A stretch of 64,000 nucleotides of DNA from Symbiodinium natans (lineage: Eukaryota; Sar; Dinophyceae; Suessiales; Symbiodiniaceae). The stretch lies in assembly GCA_905221605.1 (NCBI GenBank), contig CAJNDS010000669.1, positions 269,415-333,414 of the forward strand, written 5' to 3'. The notes below the pieces were generated by a model that searched no databases, had not been told where the DNA came from, and worked only from the letters and a program-made list of their open reading frames with translations. The first letter of the stretch is position 1. Every line of letters begins with the position of its first letter. The translations under genes and the position numbers were made by a program. Positions 57,384 to 64,000 of this stretch are shown here, piece after piece.

Positions 57384-58979
57384 TCAGCGGAAGCTGCTTT
57401 TGGCAGGGGAGCTTTTCCTGCGAGTCCGTCTCCGAGGGCGGCGATGTCCGCCTTGCGATGGTTTGGCCTGAGAATCCTGCGGAAGTCGAAGGGGAAGGAG
57501 AGGAGGGGCCTCCTTCCTGGGAGCGTGCTGTAAAGGCTGCACCGCGAAGGAAAAGCAGCTGGCACGATTGACCACTCCCGTCCTTCGGTCGCGCAGGGCG
57601 GAGAAATGCATTTGAGGATCGCGCAGGAGCCTGAAGCCAGCGGCCTCGACAGAAGAAACCCACTCGGGAAGACTTCTGGGCAGCGCCCTGGGCAGAGGCC
57701 TGCCGATGGCAGCAACGGTATCTGCCACGATGAGGACGCCGCGATTCTTCTGGAGCAGCTCCCGGGACTTCCTGATGACCAGCGCCCGGTCTCTTGGGTC
57801 CGTCATGTAGGACAGGAGCAGCGCAAGGAGGACCACGTCGAAGCTTTCCGCAGGAAGCGTCTTCAGGCGATTGTTTTGGACCACCGGATCCGTGTCAGAA
57901 GGCCCGATCTCCATGTCGAGGACGTCGCATCGCAGCACGGTGTCCTCTGCTGGCGCCAAGTCCAACGCCGTGACATCGAAGCGGTCGCTGTGGTACCGGC
58001 CAAAGTAATTTGCGCAGCTGCCCATGTCCAGGAGACGCAACCGCGCTCCAGGTCCTGGCAGAATCTCCTCAGCAAGCTGCTCTCGGCGCTGGGGCGTCTT
58101 TGGTCCCTGCCGCAGAGATGCAGATAACACGGTCTCTCGTGATCGTTCTCCCCCAGAAGTACCGCAGACCCAACGGCGCCGCTTCTCGGGATCCAACAAA
58201 AAATAGTGCGCGATCGCCTCCGCACACCACTCGTGAAAGGCAACGTTCCACCGCTTCCGCATGTTCTCCAGCGCCGCATCGCGGTAGGCGGCAGCCAGCT
58301 CCGCGCTGGGATTTCTCGAGGAGCGCAGGACCTCCTCATGGAGCTGGCCGAAGCGTCGGCTCAGGCGCCTGAGACGACTCTTCTCCGCGATTGCCTCTGT
58401 CACGAAGCGCCGCATTGCCATTTGCGCGTCAGATGTGGCCGCTCGGGTCAAAGCCTCCAAGCGCTCGCTGGAGTCCAAGAGGAAGCGGCACAGGTTCTGG
58501 AGGCCCTGGTGCATTTTGCGGCGCCAGGTCCTATCTGGGCTCTCTCGCTGTTGTGGCGGTCGAAGGTCTACTAGCCCGTCCATGAGCCTCCGCTGCTGTC
58601 GCGGGTGGCTTTGCATCAACTCCGCAAGCACATCTGCCGCCTCCCGAACGAATTGCAAACTCACTTCTTCTGCGATATCCTCCTTCAGCCATGGTCTTTC
58701 GTGCAAGCCCTGGAAGAGCCGGTCGGCGATGTACAAGAAGCCCTCCCTTGAGCCTCTTGCGAGCTTGGCACCTGCCTTCCGCTTCTTGCCAGCCTTGCTG
58801 CCCGCGTTGCTGCCAGCAGCGCTGCTCAGCGCCGGTGCGGCTGCCACGATGGCAGCCCACCGAGCCGGCCTGGACGCACCGGACGCACCGGACGCACGAC
58901 ACCTGCGGGTGCCAAGTTGACAGCACCACGGGCTTTGCAGCGGACGGTTTGGCAGCACCGGCCCCCACACCGGCTGCAT
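57384..58979 (-). CDS. BMT2/SAMTOR-type SAM-dependent methyltransferase, intron-free
   Basis: The yeast relative (Bmt2) methylates an adenine of 25S rRNA; the animal relative (SAMTOR) senses S-adenosylmethionine for mTORC1. From the ATG at 58,979 the protein is 531 residues. SAM-binding motif I is at about residues 314-322 (RLRLLDMGSC), followed by an acidic strand end (TALDLAPAED, about 334-343), a CDVLDMEIG segment, and the family block ESFDVVLLALLLSYM at about 378-392. The ~250-residue N-terminal part is helical and Arg-rich; the animal family also has a helical region before the methyltransferase fold. The last 30 residues are very basic and may instead be intron. The frame is open upstream to 59,090 without another ATG. 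Unlike every other gene here it has no intron. Whether it acts as enzyme or sensor cannot be told. Confidence 0.85.
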   Translation of the reverse strand: MQPVWGPVLPNRPLQSPWCCQLGTRRCRASGASGASRPARWAAIVAAAPALSSAAGSNAGSKAGKKRKAGAKLARGSREGFLYIADRLFQGLHERPWLKEDIAEEVSLQFVREAADVLAELMQSHPRQQRRLMDGLVDLRPPQQRESPDRTWRRKMHQGLQNLCRFLLDSSERLEALTRAATSDAQMAMRRFVTEAIAEKSRLRRLSRRFGQLHEEVLRSSRNPSAELAAAYRDAALENMRKRWNVAFHEWCAEAIAHYFLLDPEKRRRWVCGTSGGERSRETVLSASLRQGPKTPQRREQLAEEILPGPGARLRLLDMGSCANYFGRYHSDRFDVTALDLAPAEDTVLRCDVLDMEIGPSDTDPVVQNNRLKTLPAESFDVVLLALLLSYMTDPRDRALVIRKSRELLQKNRGVLIVADTVAAIGRPLPRALPRSLPEWVSSVEAAGFRLLRDPQMHFSALRDRRTGVVNRASCFSFAVQPLQHAPRKEAPPLLPLRLPQDSQAKPSQGGHRRPRRRTRRKSSPAKSSFR

Positions 58980-59001
58980 ACGCTCATGCCGAAGTGCCCC
59001 G

Positions 59002-59018
59002 CTTGAACTGAAAATGGC
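59002..59018 (-). other. putative relic of the dinoflagellate spliced leader
   Basis: The minus strand reads GCCATTTTCAGTTCAAG, 22 bases before the methyltransferase ATG. The conserved 3' part of the dinoflagellate spliced leader, as I recall it, is GCCATTTTGGCTCAAG; the match is 14 of 16 with one inserted base. Such relics mark genes that were copied back into the genome from trans-spliced mRNA. The internal TTTTCAG can also act as a new splice acceptor. Confidence 0.55.
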
Positions 59019-59109
59019 AGAGGACTCCTGTGGACTGATCCAAGTTGAGCGGCTGGGCGTACGAGCCTGCGGCCAAGCAGCCGATATCAATCAAAAGCGT
59101 CTCTGCACC

Positions 59110-60580
59110 TATGCCACCACGTTCCTAGGCCTTGATCGCGACACTGAACAACCTCACTTAACCTGACCCTAAGCTTGACCCCGTCCGTGAACTTCCCTGC
59201 AACATCCCGCAAAGACCACAAAGCTAAGACATCCGAGGCACAAAGTCGAGGGCACAGCGATGCAAGACGCCTGCAAAGCAAAGACTCTAGGACGGAGGGG
59301 TCAAACCAGCAAGAAGCTAGGAGGGAACAGCATGAAGATGCTCTCAAAAGCGGGTGGCCCTACAAACTTGTTCGAGAGGGGCGCCTTCATAGCGATAAGG
59401 GTCGTCACAGCTGTAGGCTCCAAGTCCATCACTGCGGCCATCGCAATTGTGATAGTTCCACGCCTGGGTCCGGGAGTTTAGGGTTTAGGGCTTTAAGGTC
59501 ATCCCTCCCGCCCTACCCTCCCCCCCTCCCCAAAAAAACAGAATGGACGCCTCCAATACGTCATCAATTCATCTTTAATGTCCCCGTGTTGAGTGTTCTG
59601 GAAAGATAAGGGGGCCTTAAGGGGGGATGAAGAGCTGTAGGGCTCTGAACCCAGAGCTACGAGACACTGCCCCTGGTTTCTCAGAGATCTCAGAGCGGCC
59701 ATGTAGTAGTGCAAGTCTGCAACGATCCGGGTTTGTCTCTCCTCTTCGGGCGCAGCTTTCGTCTAATTTAGAGTTCAGGGTTTAGGCCTTGGGGATGCTA
59801 AGCTTTACAGTAGTGTGCCTGACTCTTTGGTCTACACAGGTCATGTCGGCATTGTTCCTGAGTTCGGGTGCCCTTTGGTAGGTGAACTTGCAGCAACGCC
59901 CCCCAAATTTAGACCCTTATCTCCGGTCATCCCAAACCCCCAAGTCGCAGGCCAGCCAGGGTCCTCGAGCGTAAACGCATTGCGGAACCAGGGGACCATC
60001 ACCCCATCGAAGTTCTGGGCGAGTCATTGGGGACGATTTCTGCAGGGCTCAGGGTTCGGGGTTTAGGCCGTAGCTGATCATGAGGCCGTACACTTGATTG
60101 AAACCGCCTTTTCCTTGGATCAGCGAGCATCTCCATGAAACCTGCTGAGAAACCTGCATGAAAATGGCGCGTACCAAGACTCCTGCACAAGGCAAATCCT
60201 TCGTCGTCCTACGTCTCAGTCTCAACCTGCTTGATTCGATGTTTCATTCCCTTTCCCCACGAAAAGAAGCCGGCACCTGGGGGGGAGGGGGGTCATTTGA
60301 AAGAAGGGACCAAGTAGAACAGCTACTCTTCGAATATTTTGGGGAACCCGAGCCTAGAAAAAAAAAACAATCTGCAACGGAGGAGCCTGGATGGATGTCT
60401 CCACCATACTCATGTAGAGCTTGATGCCAGAAAAGGGCAGGCGTGAGCCTCAGCATGCCGCCCCAAGAGCCCCAAACCTACACGGCGCAGCCATGGAGGG
60501 CGTAGGAGCTGAGATGGGCTGAGGCTGGGTATGCCCGGGCGTTGTTTCGGGCATTCCTAGTGTGCAGCACCTGTCGTTGT
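59110..60580. other. no confident gene
   Basis: Between the methyltransferase and the next gene. A plus-strand frame at 60,158-60,424 (RRDQVEQLLFEYFGEPEPRK) is open but has no supporting splice context. Telomere-like words at 59,477-59,490. Confidence 0.45.
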
Positions 60581-60588
60581 TCCGCGAA

Positions 60589-60683
60589 TTATTCAACCCA
60601 CATCATCATCTTCGCTGCCAGGGCACCCCGGTAAATCGTGGCCGCCTGGTCCAACCAGGTTAGGATGGCCTCACGCAGCGTCT
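60589..60683 (-). CDS. C-terminal exon of an unrecognised protein
   Basis: After GCGGCAG the frame reads ETLREAILTWLDQAATIYRG then ALAAKMMMWVE and a TAA at 60,591-60,589. About 24 of 30 codons end in G or C. The incoming intron has telomere-like repeats up to 30 bases before the acceptor. Probably the last exon of the gene whose exons lie at 61.0-63.5 kb. Confidence 0.6.
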
Positions 60684-60889
60684 CTGCCGCAACTCTAGTT
60701 CTCTTCCCCTCAACCCTAAAACAAACCCTAAACCCCAACAACCCTAAACCCAAACCCTGAACCCCAAAAAAAACTTGTTGCACGGTCTGATTTCACAGAA
60801 GGAGTGCACGGCTTGGATAACAAGGATGCAAGAGTTTGGGGTTTGGGGTTCAAGCCTTGGGGTTCCGGATGTCAATGAGCCGTCTGTAG

Positions 60890-60998
60890 GTTTAGGGTTT
60901 AGGGTTTACGATGGGTTTACGGTTTAGGGTTTAGGGTTTAGGGTTTAGGGTTTAAGGTTTAGGGTTTAGGGTTTAGGGTTCAGGGTTTAGGGCGTAGG
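60890..60998 (+). repeat. (TTTAGGG)n telomeric-type array
   Basis: About 13 heptamers with a few variants. It lies between the candidate exons at 60.6 and 61.0 kb. An opposite-facing CCCTAAA-like block is at 60,712-60,770, left of this array. Confidence 0.9.
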
Positions 60999-61004
60999 GT
61001 TTAT

Positions 61005-61115
61005 AGCTCTGCAAAGCCATCTGTTCTTGATGCACGTTCGATGGGAAACAAAAAGGGCCTTAGGCAAAACGACATCTTTCTGGCCTGATCCGGGGTAAAC
61101 ATCTTCCTTAGCTCA
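61005..61115 (-). CDS. candidate exon, unknown protein
   Basis: The frame reads LELRKMFTPDQARKMSFCLR then PFLFPIERASRTDG. The first half has good third-position bias. Boundaries uncertain. Another block at about 61,590-61,530 (GDLVEQFQQLETAGKGAA) may be the preceding exon. Confidence 0.45.
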
Positions 61116-61999
61116 AGGCAAGAGCATGCGCCCGAAGACGATGTATACTGGTGACTGGTGTACAAAGACCCTTTTAACCCCACAGGGCTTCGGTGTTTGT
61201 GCAGCTTAAGGTGTATAAAGACACTAAATCCCATAGGGGCTTAGGTGTTAGGCACGCGCATGCGAGATTCGAGAAGACTGCGCACTCCCCCCTTTCCATG
61301 CTTCGGCCTGCGGAAAGAGGCCTGCTTATCAGAAAACCTGTGGCGTACAAGTCCACCAAAACCGCTGAACCCTGGAACCCTAATGCCCCAAACCCTGAAC
61401 AACCCCTATAGCCCCCAAACCCTATAACTCCCGATCGACAACTTTTGCACAGGGCTCAGACGGAGCTTGTCGTGTACATGTAAGGCTTGGGGCTTGTTGG
61501 CTTGCCGGGTTTGTTGATGGGATTAGGTTTGCAGGGCAGCTCCTTTTCCAGCGGTTTCCAGCTGTTGAAACTGCTCGACCAAGTCTCCAGCGGTTCATGT
61601 GGCCAGGCTCATTCATGACAGTGATCCCAGCAACAACGCCTGCGAAGCAGCTCCCTACCTCTCCAGACCCTTATAAAGACCCGAAATGCCTAAGGCCTGG
61701 AGCCTCAACCCCAAAGCGAGGCAAACCACCCCGGCCTTGCGCATCGTAGTCCAGACTCTCGATCCAGCGAATCATTGTCTCAGGGCAGCACACAGGATGG
61801 TGTTCTAGAGGAGTTGTGGTATTATAGCCTTAGGGGGTTTGAAGCTTAGTTCTTGGGGTATGGCTTGACCATTGACATCCCTAAACCCCCCTAGCCCCCC
61901 CACCTCCCCCCAACCCAAACAACACACAAAAAAACAATAACATATTTACATACACATATACACATATATATATATATACAACATGGAGGGTTCAATGGC

Positions 62000-62094
62000 C
62001 CAAGGTGCTTCTACGATCCACAGGCCCAGCTCCGTCAGGGGCTGTGCTTCTCCAATCAAGGATTTCTCCTCGGCTCGCTGCGAAGCTTCGGGTT
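62000..62094 (-). CDS. candidate exon, unknown protein
   Basis: The frame reads EASQRAEEKSLIGEAQPLTE then LGLWIVEAPWAIEP, following an AATTAG acceptor-like site. A (TA)n microsatellite (61,952-61,980) lies just downstream. Frame supported by the run of G/C-ending codons from CAGCCCCTG onward. Confidence 0.5.
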
Positions 62095-62366
62095 CTAATT
62101 GAGGGTGTTCAGGCAAAATCCAAGATCTACAGCTTCAGGCCAAGCCAAAAGCATCATAGCCCTGAGTCAAGGATCGGGAAATCTTGTCACAGGCAGGGGT
62201 TGAATTGTGGATGCAAGGCATCTGCGTCTTTTCACATCGAGCTTCTCAATGCCGCACCCCATCCCGAGTCGGACCCTTTGCGCAAACGCGTTGGAATGCA
62301 GCAGCAGGAGCAACGCGTAGTAGAGTTACCTACATTCCCTGCGGCCGGCTCTCTGGGCTATCGTCC

Positions 62367-63440
62367 CTTTTTGGGCAAGAGGCCGCAGGCCAACAAAAAA
62401 GCCTCCACGAACCCTGCCGCTGTCACTAACTCCTCAAACTAGGATAAATCACGATAAATCCCCACTAAGGGAGCCTGAAGAAGGGCACCCCCAATCTTCG
62501 GAAACCCCCCAATATCAGTTGAGGCACTGTCCAGAAGGCGCAGCGCAAAGGCCACACGCCGTTGTAGGTTCCATGCGATGCACCGCCGGGAAATGCATGG
62601 ACATCCTAAGTGTGCACGGAAAGGTGTGTCGAGGGGGCCGAAGCCCTACGATGCCCTACAGCCCTAAGCCCCGCGTCCCCTTTACAGTGGTTCTAAGAGC
62701 CATGCGAAGATGACGCCGAGCCCATGGCTCCCTGCCTGGCACTGCAACAAAGCCGACGTGGACATTAAGTCTTGCAAAGTCCCTTTGGGCCAGTGTAACA
62801 GGGGCCTCCAAAGGTTTGAGGGTTTTAGGTGGCCAGTTTAGAGTTTAACAGTTTTGGGGGGGTTTCGGAGGCTTCAAATCATTGCGCCTCGTAGATAAAC
62901 TGCGTCAGCAGTTTTCTCGGGATCGTGACGAGAGAGACTTGATCCTGACACTGGCAGCTGCGGGCGGGGGCGGTGTTTGCATACACCAGGCAGACAAGTC
63001 TTAGCGTGGCCACGCCTCGCAGCTTTCGGACAACGGCAAGTGAAAGTTACGGGGGCTGCAACGGCGCATTCATGGGGGGCCCATAGAGGTGAATCATCTG
63101 CTCAGTATCCGAAATCCGTCTGATCAAAACCTTGCCAGTCACTGCGACCCAGCCCATCAACCGGAAGCGATCATTCCCAAAATCCGCCTTGTAGAAAGGA
63201 TCCGGCCTCAGCTGCAGCTGTGCGAAGCTGAAAACCCCCTCTATGCATCGAACTATGCCTTGGACTCCTTGTATAAGCTCTGAATGAGCTCATTTAAAAG
63301 GGATCCAAGGTGCACGGTGGTGACATCATTGTCCGGGTCGTAGGAACCGTAGGTTGCCTGAGAGCAGCCTACGCTGCCTACGTCTGATGCTTCCTGTGCC
63401 CTTTTTTTCTGGAGACGCAACTCTCGCGCAGAGTATGTCT
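62367..63440 (-). CDS. unrecognised gene with in-phase exons
   Basis: Five blocks follow one another: about 63,440-63,259 (ELRLQKKRAQEASDVG, then YDPDNDVTTVHLGSLLNELI, GC donor AAG|GCAT), 63,217-63,131 (LQLRPDPFYKADFGNDRFRL, GT donor), 62,944-62,888 (DQVSLVTIPRKLLTQFIYE, GC donor), 62,605-62,509 (DVHAFPGGASHGTYNGVWPL then RCAFWTVPQ) and 62,413-62,367 (FVEAFLLACGLLPKK). The first three junctions are all phase 0, and the fourth joins to give a hydrophobic TVPQLILGFVEAFLLACGLL, perhaps a membrane segment. I do not recognise the family. The start is not identified; the long first exon is open upstream. Downstream exons may be those at 62.0, 61.0 and 60.6 kb. Confidence 0.65.
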
Positions 63441-63444
63441 TGAG

Positions 63445-64000
63445 CTTGTCGAGCGGCGGTCCAGATCCATTGTGGAGAGTGGGCCAAAGTTGTGGACGCG
63501 CCGAGGTTACGTTCATTACATGCTTTCTCCCCTGCAACCCCCCCCCCCCCCCGGCACTCCGCCCTGCAAATCCGTGAATCGACATGTGACCTCGTCCAGA
63601 GGCGCCAGTGCGTCCGCAAAAGCTGCCCAGGTTAGGGGCAGCCGCACCTTACGACTGCCGGGTATAGAATATTGAACATTCTCGATGCCGGGTTTCATGT
63701 TAACATGGGCTGCCTTACCGCAGAGTTCAGTGTTTTGGGGGGTTTCACTAGGGTTTACCAGAGTGGGCAGTGGACACACACACACACACACACCCGCGGT
63801 ACGCCCTGATGCAACTCGATTCGCGGCTGCTCAACAAGTACTGGAACCAGACGCCCTCAACCCCCTAAACCTAAAGCAGCTGATCCTCAAGCCTGGCCTA
63901 ATCCCTGAATCCCTACACATACTCTGACTCGCAAAAACTCTGACTCGCAAGGCACTGCCTTGGGCTTGGGAGGTCAAAGAGGTGATGGGTATGGATCTCA
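63445..64000. other. no confident gene
   Basis: Contains a C run at 63,539-63,552, a (CA)n run at 63,774-63,792 and a tandem ACTCTGACTCGCAA duplication near 63,920-63,950. It probably holds the upstream part of the gene ending at 63.3 kb. Confidence 0.45.

Noticed and set aside
60158-60424. Histone H3-like start (MARTKTPAQGK)
   Set aside because: Only the first five residues resemble H3; the rest does not, and there is no supporting coding bias.
1-64000. tRNA, rRNA or spliceosomal RNA genes
   Set aside because: Looked for by eye; nothing with recognisable boxes or stems was found, though a covariance search was not possible.

Overview
The window looks like nuclear DNA of a dinoflagellate; the species cannot be named from the sequence. 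Four things point there. (1) Recognisable proteins are split into very short exons whose in-frame junctions need GC-AG, GA-AG and apparently GG-AG introns beside GT-AG ones, with donors reading AG|G and acceptors AG|G. (2) The plant/alveolate telomere word TTTAGGG (CCCTAAA) recurs along the whole window. (3) A degenerate copy of the dinoflagellate spliced leader seems to lie just upstream of the one long intron-free gene. (4) Genes are sparse and separated by microsatellites and C or G runs. There is no bacterial-type operon, ribosome binding site, rRNA, tRNA or CRISPR array that I can recognise. Most long open frames are chance products of GC-rich DNA or of simple repeats; the real coding signal is short in-frame blocks with G/C third codon positions bounded by splice signals.

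Layout: 0-28 kb is mostly repeats and non-coding DNA with scattered single-exon candidates (about 7.1, 8.6, 15.6 and 20.5 kb on the minus strand; 9.3 and 16.4 kb possibly plus). 28-30 kb holds exon islands between telomeric arrays. 32.3-33.0 kb is a multi-pass membrane protein exon (minus). 35.1-37.6 kb is a coiled-coil protein gene whose nine consecutive small exons join in phase (minus). 39.3 kb is another exon between telomeric arrays, perhaps the start of that gene. 40.8-41.2 kb has two strongly coding unknown exons. 41.7-48.3 kb is a DEAD-box RNA helicase gene (minus) in which motifs I, Ia, Ib, II, III, V and a gapped VI lie on separate exons in the right order. 53.6 kb is the first exon of an SR-rich protein, 56.0 kb a strong unknown exon, and 57.4-59.0 kb an intron-free BMT2/SAMTOR-type methyltransferase. 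60.6-63.5 kb holds an unrecognised gene or genes with exons that join in phase.

Almost every well supported gene from 28 kb to 63 kb is on the minus strand, as expected of a dinoflagellate unidirectional gene cluster. The genes do not form one pathway that I can see. The most interesting signals are the telomere-like repeats that fill introns and bracket exons, the tiny exons with non-canonical direct-repeat-flanked introns, the spliced-leader relic on the methyltransferase, and a five-residue gap in helicase motif VI.
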